Assembly (NCBI GenBank): GCA_022702545.1
Contig: JAHRBC010000003.1
Coordinates: 7,130,001-7,194,000 of the forward strand
Length of the DNA: 64,000 nucleotides
Direction: 5' to 3'
DNA from: Phycomyces nitens
Taxonomy: Eukaryota > Mucoromycota > Mucoromycetes > Mucorales > Phycomycetaceae
Position 1 is the first letter of the stretch. Each line of letters starts with the position of its first letter. Shown here piece after piece: positions 21,896 through 33,576 of the stretch. The notes below the pieces were generated by a model, which was given only the letters and a program-made list of their open reading frames with translations, was not told the DNA's origin and did not search any database. The translations under genes were made by a program, and so were the position numbers.

Positions 21896-24800
21896 CTATA
21901 GCTTCTTTTTCTTTGTGGCTCTGCTTTCATCCTTATCCCCACCAGATCGTTTCAAAACCTTTTCTTTTCGCCATCGATCCACAACATTCTGAATACGTTT
22001 ACTTTTATGAACATGGTTTTGGTGAGGGGCCTGATTTGGTTCTTGCTCTAATGGGATAAGAAATCTGCTCATAGTAGACTGAACACCCAATGTCTATAGA
22101 TTTAGATATTTAAGAGTAAAGATTAAAGATTAATGTCCTTGCGTTTATCTATTAATGTACTCTACCTCTCGTTGGTTCATTTGGCGTATAACAGGAAGTA
22201 GAACCTCGTCTGTCTTGTCTTCAGACCATCCAAATGCTTCCATAAGAAATAAGCGTAGTGAATCTAATTCTGGCATCTTCCATTGAGGAATATTTGGAGA
22301 ACGATCGACTTTTGGGTTGTAATATGCTTCCTTTACAGACGGATCAGGAAAATTATCTGGTATTTCCAATTCTCCATGCTTCTTTCTCTGTATGGGTACA
22401 CATGTTTTTTTAAAAAGACAATTAATATAATCTGTGGATAGGTTAGACTTACGAATCTGCGCTGAAATGTTGTGGTATCATTGCCCTGACGATACCAATC
22501 TCGGAACCTTTCAAGAGGAGCTTCGAGTGGTTCATTTTCGTCAATTAAGCCATCAGTACTATTAGAGACCGAGAACTCGTCCAGGAGTTCCATGGCCGTA
22601 ACAGGTCCAATCCCAGGAATTCCAGTTGTATAATCACTCCCAAGAAAAAAGGCAATTTGAATTAGCTTGCGCCTATCGAGCTGCATTTCTCGTGCAATGT
22701 CTTGCATCTTATAAAGTTCAGCATATTTTTGGTGGCTAAAGAGGTTCTTGTAGACACTTGATCCTCCAAAAAGAAAGACATCAGAGTCATCTGTAATGAT
22801 TCCTTCAATCATTGATGACTCGAGAAGCGCAGCGCATTGGGCCTCTGCTTCCATAGGAGATATTATAAAAGGAACTCCAAACAATCGTAATAATTCCTGG
22901 TAACAATCATTGTAAATAATAGGCCAACATAATGTGTATTTGATAAGTTTGTCAAGACTTGTATTGACTTGTATTGACCTGCCTGTATATCTTGGATCAT
23001 ATTTTGGGTAATTTCGTCTGAAATGCTCTTTTGTTTGTTTAATTGAACATTGAGGTTTTCCATATCTTCATCAAGCTCTTGACGGACACTTTCGATATCC
23101 TTGGTCTTTAGATCAGAAATAAACCGGGCGTACTCGTATTGCTCATCGTTCATATCAGCAATGTTTTCTTGATCAGAATCGTACTCGTCACTTTCATTTA
23201 GGTCGAAAAGAGCTTTTACTTTCTCCTCGGAAATATCTGCCAACTCTTGTTTGGAGATTGTCTCGATATTCTTTGTAGGTTGAGATAAGTCTAAACTTGA
23301 GATGGGATTGAGCTCTATTTCTTTAGCAATTAAAGCCTCGGGCAGGCTAGTACTGTCCGATAATAAGCAATCCTGAGACTTTGGGTCTTCTTCTTTAGGG
23401 CTCTTGAGCTCTTCCTTGAGCTGAGGATGTTTTTCCGTAGACTCTTCAGTTGTAGTCTTTTTGCGTAGCATAGACGAACTTAAATCGATAGAACCTTTAT
23501 GTAAAGTATTCAGTTGGGTACCAGTGCTGCTCTTCACTGGCAAATGTATCACTTCTTCGAATTTCATTTCGTTTTCTTCATCTTCATCGTCATCTAGTAT
23601 CATTACCCCTTCCTCGATTTTAAATGAGTCCTGGTCTAATGGTTCTGGGTATTTGGGAAGCGATTCTAATTGCTCCTTGTCTGCTTTCCACGCCATTATA
23701 GATTCTAGCATGCGAATATAGAAAGTATTGGCCTCGATGGATATTTCATCGCTTTCCTTTGTCTTTCCAAGAGACTTTTGGACTAAATCTCGGCGAGATT
23801 TTATAGTGGCGACTGGGTCAATGAATATAGCATCATGAATCAGTCGTTTGTGTTCATCATTAAATGAATGGATGTATACGAAAGCATCTGGAGCCCGTGT
23901 CAACCACAGATCGTACAGCTCCTTTGAATTTAGGCTTTTCTCATCAACCTCTGGCTTGCTTTCTTTTTCAAAAGTCAATGTGTCATTTCCATAGATTCTC
24001 TCAAGGACTTGTTGGATTGTCTCATCATCTTGTGCATATGCTTCCATATTCTCGAGAAGAGATGCTTGTGATTGTGATTGTGATGTAAGATTTGAAGGAA
24101 TGGCAAGCAGAGGTTCATCATCGTTGTCGTCTACATCCATTGAACCAGGGTTTGTGTATATCTCTTCAGAAAAGACCTCTTGGTTCTTTTCCTCCTCTTC
24201 ATCTTCATCTTCATCTTCACTCAAAAACCCTGCCATCATGGCAGAAAGTGCTGGATTTGACATTATGGCATCTTTTACTTTGTCTGGAGTACTAAGACAA
24301 GACATGCCATTGTTGACTCTTATTCTTCATTAATATATACACATATATATATTCTTACCTAGAAGGCACAACCTCGATCATTTCCTCGTCTTCTTCACCC
24401 TCTTCATCTTCATCTTTATCAGATTTCATATCGACAGATTCCGTTTCTGTAGTGGATAATCCAGGCAGCTTCCACCCTAATCCTTCATCAGAATTTTCAT
24501 TCTTGTACAAAATATAGGCACGGCCTCGTTCACTTGCAATACGCAAGGGAGCTGGTCCACTCTTGTCAATTACGCCCGCGGAATTCATCGAAAGTAATCG
24601 CTGTGTCATTTCATTCCTATGAGCCAGCTGTTTGATCTGTTGCTTTGAAAAGTCTAGTGGATCATTTGAATTCTTCAACATTTGGTCTAGACGATCCCAC
24701 GAAGTTTGACGTGATCTTATCATAATGTCTTGAATGATTTCGTACTGGATTTCATGTGGAAGGGATTGAAATACATCCGAATCAAAATCAATTTCTGAAG

Positions 24801-25469
24801 GTTTGAATTCCTTGACAAAGGATGCAATCTCTTCTTGAGTCGCCAATCGATGATCAAATCCAGATGTCTTTGTGGACTGTGGAAGATCATAGGGATCAGC
24901 CAGATGGCGTTGCTGGAGCCCTTTTAAAACTGTAGAATTGACTTCTGGAGCTTGGTCTGATCTTCCCGACTTTTCGTTGCGCCTATAGAGTGAGGTGAGC
25001 CTTACTTCTTTAGCAAAGAAAAACTTGCCTCTTTGCCTCTTCTAGCAATATTCTAGACTTCATCTGTGCACTCAATATCTTTCCTGCTGTCTGCTTCATG
25101 CTTGTCAAGGCACCCTCTCTCCGTAGCCTTCTTTCTTTCTACCATTAAAATAGTACGGGATTTAAGCAGAATGATCCATACTTTCTTGGCATATGGATAA
25201 CTTACAATGACATTCTTCTTGAGATCAGGTACACCTCCATCAAACACAAAAATGGGTTTAATATTAAAGAACAAGAGTTTGCATATTCGACGAAAGAATC
25301 CTAATAGATGGGCATTGTGCATTGGATTGCCCTGTTTGTCACGCATCGATCGTACGAATTGGTACATCCAGATGCTTGCATCGACTGCTAATTTGCGGTT
25401 GCGCAGTGATTCGAGCTGGCATGGACGTGCTGCTGGGGCAGTGAGTGTCCATAGATTCTGAACTCCCAT
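21896..25469 (-). CDS. RAD2: DNA repair endonuclease RAD2/XPG
   Basis: Structure-specific nuclease that makes the 3' incision in nucleotide excision repair. Exons (minus): 25206-25469, 25029-25138, 24359-24982, 22983-24291, 22453-22896, 22166-22387, 21896-22093; 1056 aa, the size of fungal Rad2. The N region starts MGVQNLWTLTAPAARP and has KLAVDASIWMYQ and IKPIFVFDGGVP. A long acidic spacer follows. The I region has ELLRLFGVPFIISPMEAEAQ, TDDSDVFLFG and LGSDYTTGIPGIGP, carrying the catalytic Glu/Asp set and the helix-hairpin-helix. The C-terminus has QSTMSRFL (about 996-1003), a PIP-box-like PCNA motif, then a Lys-rich tail. Introns 2 and 4 fit best with GC donors (AG|GCAAGT and AG|GCAGGT). 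The STB6-like gene is convergent, with only 169 nt between stops. Confidence 0.93.
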
Positions 25470-26682
25470 TTGTCTTGGTTGTCTTTAAGCGTGATGATTG
25501 CCAATAATCAAGATGCTAATTGGCAAATGTGGTGGGATATTCGCAATAATTGTTTCAAAAGATGGCTAAAATGGATCCACTTTTGGAAATTATGGTGTGT
25601 GGACTTTTTTTTTATGCAATGGCACAGATGGCTGAAATTTTTACTATTATCCATATCACCATGGTAATCATAAAATAAGCCTCTTGACCTCTATTCTTTC
25701 TTTTTTATCTATTATTATTGACCTTGTAGATATGTTTAAATAGATAAACTGTAGACTGACATGGAATGGGTTTTATGATTCTAATATTTAGAGCACCATT
25801 CCTCTTGATATTATTATTATTATTATTATTAAAAAGTCGGTCTATAGCTCTAGTAAGATGACATCTCAAGAAGGGTACTTTGGCACCAGGGCCACTGTAT
25901 GCCTTTAAGATTCTGTGACAATGATTGTTGAAAAGTTGGCGAACAATTGACCAAGAACAGGATCCATTGGATCAACTCTCTTTTTACAACATGACCTTGT
26001 CCTACTACAAGAACTGTACATAAATGGCAATTATCAAGCAACAGATAAAAATAAACAAACTTTAAGAATTACAAGGCTTCATTTTTGGAAGCCTTTAAAC
26101 TGCGAATTTGGTTATCTGTAACTAGGGATCTTGGCTTGGGATCTAGCACACTTCTTTTTCTTTTTCTTCTTCCTCTTTTTTTTTGGTGTTCACCTTTGGA
26201 CCACGTGCCTATTCAAATGCCAAACAGTATAGAGTACAAGGTTGCTCTCTCTCTCTCTTTAAAAAAAAAGAATGGGATCTAGGTAGCAAAAAGAATACTT
26301 GTTTCCAGAGCCTATATTTTGTGCTGATAAGACAAGTTTTCAAGAGCACTACCTACCATTAGTGCCATTTAGCCTTTGAAATGTCAAATTATTTCTCCTG
26401 CAAGGTTTCAGCCAAGAGGTCGAGCACTGTTGAAGAATATATATACAGGGTCCTTTGTATATAAATCTGTCTATAGGATCGGAGCTTTCATGGATTTGTC
26501 ATAATCGCTTGTCGCACGCACACCAAAGCGGTAAAGAGCACGCAAGAAGCAGAGAGTTTAGTGGTTCAAGAGAACCGTCAAAAGAATACAAAAAGTTTAT
26601 TTATTTTTTCCTTTATATATAACTCATTAGCTTTTCGTTTGATCTTGTTCCTTCTTGTCTTTTTTTTTTCCTAATATTCAAT
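25470..26682. other. Divergent intergenic region, no gene seen
   Basis: Between RAD2 (-) and the mitochondrial carrier (+). Contains (TTA)n near 25810-25830, (CT)n near 26248 and T-rich leaders. No supported ORF. Confidence 0.45.
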
Positions 26683-26800
26683 ATGTCTGGAGAACCTACC
26701 GATGTTGCTGTCCACACCGAAGCATCTGCCTTTGAGGACTTTGTTGCTGGAAAGTAAGTAGGGCAGCTCAAGATCATATGGGGTCTGATAACTCAACATA

Positions 26801-26835
<35 letters not shown>

Positions 26836-27937
26836 ATAGTTTTGGAGGTATGGCCAATGTGCTCGTAGGACAGCCCTTGGACACAATCAAGGTTCGTCTG
26901 CAGCTGGATAATGGGCGATTCAAGGGTGCGTGGGATTGCACGGTCCAGACTGTGAAGAATGAAGGATTCCTTGCACTCTACAAAGGTAAGCAAATATATA
27001 TATATATATATCCTTTGGTAACCAAAGGCTAAATTTGTTATCCAAAAGGAATGGCTAGTCCGTTGTTTGGTATCGGTGCAGTGAATGCACTTTTGTTTGC
27101 AGCAAACTCTTCTATCAAAAAGAACATGCAGGAATACCCTGGCCAAGTATTGTCCATTGGACAGATTGCCATTGCTGGTGCTGGTGCTGGTAAGCGTCAA
27201 GTGGTGTGGAATGATTGGCCTGACCAGAGTAGGTATTGTGAATAGTGTACTGGCTTCTCCTGTAGAGCTGCTGAAGATCAAGATGCAGGCTCAGTTTGGG
27301 TCCAAGGCAGTTGGAAAGGAGAGATATTTTAGCGGACCCATTGACTGTGCAAAGTACCTTGTCCAACAGCATGGTGTTGCCAATGGCCTTTTCCGTGGTA
27401 TGTGGGCCACTGTATTGCGTGAGATTCCAGCCTATGCTGGGTTCTACGCTGGATTTGAAGCCACGAAGCGTCAGTTAGTCAAGGACCAGGAAGAGCATGC
27501 CAATATTATGCAGCTAATGGCTGCTGGTGCGGTTGGCGGCATTGGATACTGGGTTTGCTGCTACCCCTTGGACGTTATCAAGTCAGTTGTAAGTCAATAT
27601 AAATAGCTTTATATGGGATCTGGATATGAATGTTTGTGGTATATTTACAGGTACAAAATCAAGCCCTGCCACCCACCGGGTTCTATGTTACGCGGGTGAT
27701 GAAGCAAATTGTGGCTAGAGATGGCATCAGTGGTTTATTCCGTGGCATTGCGCCTACTATCCTCAGAAGGTATGTTGGGTTGCCTAGTAACCATAAGATC
27801 TATATATATATACTAATACATGTCATAGTATTCCTGCTGCTGGTGCTACTTTTACTGCCTATGAACTGTCCATCAGAGCCTTTCAGTCGAATGGCCTGGG
27901 ATGGCGTAAAGAAGTCGGAGTTCAGCTGTCAGAATAG
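26683..27937 (+). CDS. Mitochondrial carrier family protein, YMC-type
   Basis: Six exons close in phase: 26683-26753, 26840-26985, 27049-27189, 27233-27588, 27651-27769, 27829-27937; 313 aa, the normal carrier size. Three tandem repeats each hold the signature Px[DE]xx[KR]: QPLDTIKVRLQ, SPVELLKIKMQ and YPLDVIKSVVQ. GLFRGMWATVLREIPAYAGF and GLFRGIAPTILRSIPAAGAT are the matching even-helix motifs. The combination resembles the YMC1/YMC2 and carnitine/ornithine carrier branch. These carriers move amino-acid-like or acyl substrates across the inner mitochondrial membrane. Exact substrate cannot be set by eye. A (TGTATA)n-type run lies in intron 1 next to its acceptor. Confidence 0.88.
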
Positions 27938-28207
27938 GGAGAATGCTGTATTTTTTGGCTTGTCTTGAAAAACCTTGGATTTCTGGTTCTTTTTTTTTCT
28001 CTATATATATATAATGTATATCTTTACAGGACAAACGTACATGTCCATATATCTCTATATATACTTTCTTTATCAATAATAATTTAATATAATAATAATA
28101 TACATATATATACATATATATATATAATACACGCACATGCATGCATAGGGCCATATATACATCAGTACATGTGTAGAGTGTTCTTATTCATATGATGATT
28201 ATAATTA

Positions 28208-28251
<44 letters not shown>

Positions 28252-28569
28252 TTGTTTGAAGAAGAAAAAAGAAGTCTATGGAAGTGACATGTACAGAAAA
28301 ATTGAAATAGGAAATTGAAAATTGCAGTTGCTGCCATTACAGTAATTTGTTGTTTTCTAGATTGTTGTAGAATTATATATAAAATATATATTTATAAGAA
28401 GAAGAAGAAGAAGAGCAAGAAAGGCCTATTTTTTATAAAAAAATAAAAATAAAATAAAGAGAGAGAGAGAGAGAGATAAAAAAAATCAAGGTAAACAACT
28501 AAACCCTTTTTTTTTCTTTTTTTTTTTTACTCCGAAAAAGCCACACACACACACATGTAAGAAAGTTGG
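27938..28569. other. Convergent 3' intergenic region with microsatellites
   Basis: Holds (TA)n near 28100-28125, (TTA)n at about 28210-28251, (GAA)n near 28400 and (GA)n near 28460. It lies between the stops of two convergent genes, so 3' UTRs are expected. Confidence 0.55.
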
Positions 28570-29071
28570 CTATGATTGAGAGTTGTTAGACTCGGTACGT
28601 GCATGTTCACTAGTGTGGTGCAATGCGGCTGAACACAGCTGTGACAAGCGAGCAAATTTGGATCCTTCTTCTTCATCGCCAGTTTCTGGTGGTGTGGAGG
28701 TGGTGGAAGATGTGGATGTGCTGGCAACAGGTGTCATTAATTGGGGCTTAATGAATGCTTCTTGGTGTTCCTTGACTTCTTGCTGCAAGTGAGGACTTGC
28801 TCTTGGCTGTTGCTGTTGTTGCTGATGCTGTTGTTGTTGCTGTTGCTGTTGTTGTTGTTGATGCTGTTGTTGTTGTTGCTGTTGATGATGTTGTTGCTGG
28901 TGTTGATAATAGACCTGGGCGGCTTGTTGTGGGCTTGCATTCTGGGCTTGCTGAAAGTGGTCTCCGTGCATCAATGGACGAGATGTCTGAGGAGAATGGT
29001 GCATGATGTTGCTATAATGCTGCTGGGTCATGGCAGAGTGTTGCTGTTGGTAGGGATGCTGTTGTTGCTGC

Positions 29072-29103
<32 letters not shown>

Positions 29104-29866
29104 ACCATTGGCACCATCTGTCTGGCCTGGAACGAGCATAGGATAGCCCATGGGGGGATAGACGGGATTGACCACATATGATGGCTGCATCATTTGGTCC
29201 TTGTGGTAAACGGCTGCGTATTGACCATAGGGATCATAGGCTGGCTGGCCATACTGGTTCAGATTGCTGGGGTAGCCAAAGGGTAGTGGGGCAGCACGCA
29301 TTGCGGGTGGGGCATACTGTCCTTGTTGCTGTTGTGCTTCATTCATCCCTTCGTGTTTACGCGCTCCAGGCTTTTCCTCTGGACGATAATAAAATATAAG
29401 ACAATGCTCATCCCATCCTCCTCCATCTCTTTTGACGTACTAACCTGGCTTTTGTCTGCGCTTATAAGGACCGCGCTTAATTCCCTTTTTACGCTCCTTT
29501 CGCACCGAGTTGACACATGTATCGGCAATACCATACTTTACACAACGAGGACATGGTCTGGCATCATCGCACTTTTTGCATGCCTTTTGGCAGTTGGCTA
29601 TTATAATGAAATACACGCTCAACACAAGCCATCAGAATTGTCCTTTACTTACTGCAGGCGTTCTTGACTTGTTTTCTCTTTTGGGCTTGGGACTGGCCGA
29701 CAACTGAGGAGCCTGATTGGTCTGGAATACCTGGGTGGAGTGGGGGAAGTCCTGCTGGGTGGCCTAGGATCGGAGCATTGTTCATTACAGAGGTGGCTGG
29801 TGTGCCAGTTGCTGGATAGGGAGAGGCTGTTTGGTAGCCTTGTTGGTAATATGGCATTGACTGCAT
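28570..29866 (-). CDS. Zn2Cys6 transcription factor with polyglutamine tracts
   Basis: Exons (minus) 29653-29866, 29445-29597 and 28570-29378 give 391 aa. The binuclear zinc cluster is CX2CX6CX5CX2CX8C: C71, C74, C81, C87, C90 and C99 (ACTNCQKACKKCDDARPCPR). The linker KERKKGIKRGPYKRRQKPG is strongly basic and characteristic of a conserved fungal subgroup of short Zn2Cys6 factors. The C-terminal half is Pro/Gln/Tyr-rich (YPPMGYPMLVPGQ) with two long Gln/His blocks, coded mostly by mixed CAA/CAG. No fungal middle homology domain is present. Expected to be a nuclear DNA-binding regulator. Targets are unknown. An intron splits the cluster after the first Cys. Confidence 0.85.
28800..29103. repeat. 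CAA/CAG repeat blocks (polyQ/His coding)
   Basis: Two blocks of TTG/CTG on the plus strand (about 28803-28910 and 29040-29103) encode polyglutamine with interspersed His in the Zn2Cys6 protein. The mixture of CAA and CAG suggests they are held as protein sequence rather than arising as one recent expansion. Confidence 0.85.
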
Positions 29867-30210
29867 TGGATAAGCTTTTTTTTTTCGTTTGCTATTGAAG
29901 CGGAGCAAGATGTTCTTTGAGGGACTTTGTTTTTTTTTCTAAGCAAGTACAAAAAACATATAATGATAAGCGCTCTTGTTGAAAAAGTTCAAAGCAAGAA
30001 GTAAGGGAATGCAAGAAATGGGAAGAAATGCAAGAAATGGCTTACCAATAAATATTATGAATCAAGACAGCTATATATTTATATGTATATATATATAAAA
30101 CAACAATAATAATAATAATAGAAAGTGAGAATTTGCTTTATGTATTATTATTATTAAAAGAAAGAAAAGAGCAAGGGCAAGGGAAAGAGGAAGAGGAAGA
30201 AGAGGAAGAA

Positions 30211-30244
<34 letters not shown>

Positions 30245-32460
30245 GAGGGAAAGAGACAGAAAGAGAAAGAGAAACCAAGATTCAAGTCCGTGGATCGGAT
30301 TGAGACAGGGTTACGAAAAAAAAAAAAAAGAATACCAAAAAGCGTAAATAACTTGTATTGGAGTTCGGCGACCCAACCGGAGTTGATTGACTATTTCCTT
30401 TCTAAACCAACGAAATAAGATGAATTCCTGGATCCAATGACAAGATGGATGTGATTTACTTTGTAAGAAACAAGGTACCAATGAGAGAATGAAAAGATGG
30501 AACAGAGGGAAAAGCAGAAACAAGAGACTTTATGAAGAAGAAATAGATTCTAATGATTATTCTTATTTTATTTTATTTTATTTTATTTTATATATTATAT
30601 ATATAATATTATATTATATAATATAATATAATATATATAAATATATAAATAAATATAATTAAGGCTATATAAATAAATAGATGTATATATATATTTATAT
30701 AAATTATGTTTTTATAAATATAGAAATAACGTATTAAGCCAAAATATCTTGTTCTTTCCCTCTATCAGGCACCAATCATTCCCCCTTTTTATGCTGCGGA
30801 ATGCCTTGGTGGTCATAATAGTAAGCAATTCAATCAATTAATGGTCTTTATAGATAACAACCTTGGACGGAAATACGATTCGTTTATCTGAGTAGGAACG
30901 TGGCCATAAGACTTAATAGCTCATCCAATTATAATTGGTGCGGATCCAAAGCGGACTACAAATCAACACGCCATCTCCCCGACAAAGCGCGTGGGACCTT
31001 GTCCAGGAGCCGATTGCCGGCAACCCATACACACACACACACACACACGTATAATATTTGTTTATTTATTTAATAGTATTAGTCCGCGGTTAATAACCAA
31101 TTTCATACTACGTCATCCTCAATTATTTATTTACAAGCATTTTATACAAACACTGGCTAGATACTATATATAAAAATCTCATTTTAATATTTTTTTAATA
31201 CAAATATATTGTATATTATATATTCTGTATATTTTTCAAAAAGTGTGACCATTCATTCAAATCACAATCACTCTATAAAACTTGTTTATTTTCAACAGCT
31301 TGTCAAATTGTATTCGAATATCAAAGCTCATTTTACTGCACCGCTTCTACTTGTCATTTTTATGCCGCTTCAAGTATGGAGATCTTCTCCCCCGCTTTCC
31401 TGTAACTCGGGCCAGTATACAAGATATTGTCTTTGGTCCGGCGCTTAATTCACAAGAAGCGGCGATGCATTTAGCATACTCTATCCTTTGTTTTAGGACG
31501 CAAAAAGCACCAAGAACCAAGGTTGCAGGCTTTGGTGAGCAGCACAAGGGCCTGCTAGATACATACGAGCAATTTCCCAGCGTATTCAGATACAAATATG
31601 TCCTATATATCCATCTAATTGTGAAGTACAAGGTTGGTGCGATGTTGTACATTTGCCCTGACAGATATCAATATTAACTCTATATTGGTCAGTGGAATGG
31701 ACTATCTGAGTAGGATCCAAACAGCATAGGTTCCTGGCATTGCCGTAAAGATGCCTAGGACTATTTCAATTTCAATTGGAATCGTCCAAGGCAAGAATGG
31801 CACAACTCGGGTAGTCTTGGCTTTGTATGTCTTGCTGTTCCAGAGGATTGTGATTTTAAAGATGTCGATTGCTCAAAGTAAAAGAAAAAAAGGGGGGAGG
31901 AAGATGAGGAAGAGGATCTATTGCAAGTACTGGCAAGGCGAATAAGGGGATTTGAAAAAAAAAAGGCAAAACTAACCAACACGAGCTCTTGCATAATTAT
32001 TCTACTTTGAGTTCCAATCAGTACGAATAAAAGAAAATATTCTTCGTTTCAATTTGGAAAAGTTACTGTTTCAATATATTCATGTTTATTCTTGCACTAC
32101 AGCAACAAGATTATATTGTGGCACTCCAATTCAAAACCATAATCACTCGTTCCTGGTCACCAACGGAGCACCTCTTCCGCCCCTGACTTGTAAATCGCAA
32201 CGATCATTGAATTATTCCAGTGATTTACAAGATATATAGGACGTGTTTGTAATTATCTTATAATTATCATTACATTTATCCCCCTCTCCCCCCACCCCTC
32301 TTCTCACTCCTCCTTCTAGATTATATATATATATATATATATGTATATTTAAATAAATATATATATATATGTATGTACATGTATGTATACATTTATTTAT
32401 TTTCTTATTTTAAAAATAGAATCTCTATTAAAAAAAAACTAGGTAGAATAAACCATTTTG

Positions 32461-32500
<40 letters not shown>

Positions 32501-32625
32501 CTTCTTCTTCTTCTCAAATTACCTATCAGCTAGACCATCTCCCAAATATATTTATATATTTATAAATATATATAGATATATGTATATATAAATATTCATA
32601 TATACATACATACATACACACAAAA
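29867..32625. other. 2.8-kb divergent intergenic region rich in simple repeats
   Basis: Between the Zn2Cys6 gene (-) and the Rrm4-like gene (+). Contains purine-rich GAA/GGAAGA runs near 30180-30210, (ATT)n at 30211-30243, (TTTTA)n near 30565-30592, long TA-rich tracts to 30720, (AC)n near 31030, (TA)n near 32323-32345, (CT)n near 32462-32488 and TACA repeats before 32620. A 131-codon ORF at 31282 is not recognisable. No gene is supported. Confidence 0.45.
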
Positions 32626-33494
32626 ATGACTGACATGTACGTGACAAAGGCAGTAGTAAGGTTGCCAAAGAAACGTCAAGATTCGATTGAAGAAAGCATG
32701 AATTCCATATACCCCATGCCAAACACCCACCAGTCAATTAATTCTCTTCATCGTTCGGATCATTACTATGACAACCAGTATTTGGTATCAGATACACTCT
32801 ATATCCACCGTCTACCTACAGTAGTCTCAGAGGCAGAAATATATGAACTCTTCAAAGGATGTGAACTGACAGAGTAAAATATCCATTCCATAAAGCATTA
32901 ATCTCAGGTTCATTCTCAAATGCCTTTTTCTTTTCTTTTTTCCAAAAAAAAATAACAATCTTAGGGTCCAGTTAAATCATCATTATACAGACCATACTAC
33001 AGGCCATCTCCGTTTTCCAAACAGAGAAAAAGGTACAGGACATCCTAGGGTATTTCATATTAATATATCCATGTCCTATAGCCGACAGAGCATACACAAT
33101 GTTCAATGGGGCAATTCTAAGAAGTGGTGCTTGTCTTCAGCTCTCAATCTACTCATTCGAGAGCAATAGGCCAGAACCAAAACCATTGGCTGAAATACTA
33201 TATGTCAGGAACCTGCCTCCCCAGACTAACAACCGGTCGCTTTATGACATGTTTCGACCCTTTGGTCCAATGAACATCTGCAAGGTCCTGGTCGAACAAG
33301 GGCATGAGTTCAAAGGTACTGCACTGATTTTATACTTTAAATCAGAAGATGCAGTTCATGCAGAGCAAACCATGGTAAGTTGCAAACATATCCATTTCTT
33401 TACTTGACTTACACAAATATACCATGACATGGCTTGCTATAGAGCAACACGACCATCTTTGGATCAACCATGTAAGCCAACTCCTATCCATTGA

Positions 33495-33576
<82 letters not shown>

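Noticed and set aside
28741..29181. 146-codon plus-strand ORF with long Leu runs
   Set aside because: It is the antisense of the CAA/CAG tract of the Zn2Cys6 gene.
31282..31677. 131-codon ORF (RFKYGDLLPRFPVT...)
   Set aside because: Partly protein-like, but no recognisable family, no convincing splice continuation and AT-rich surroundings; possibly a decayed element fragment.
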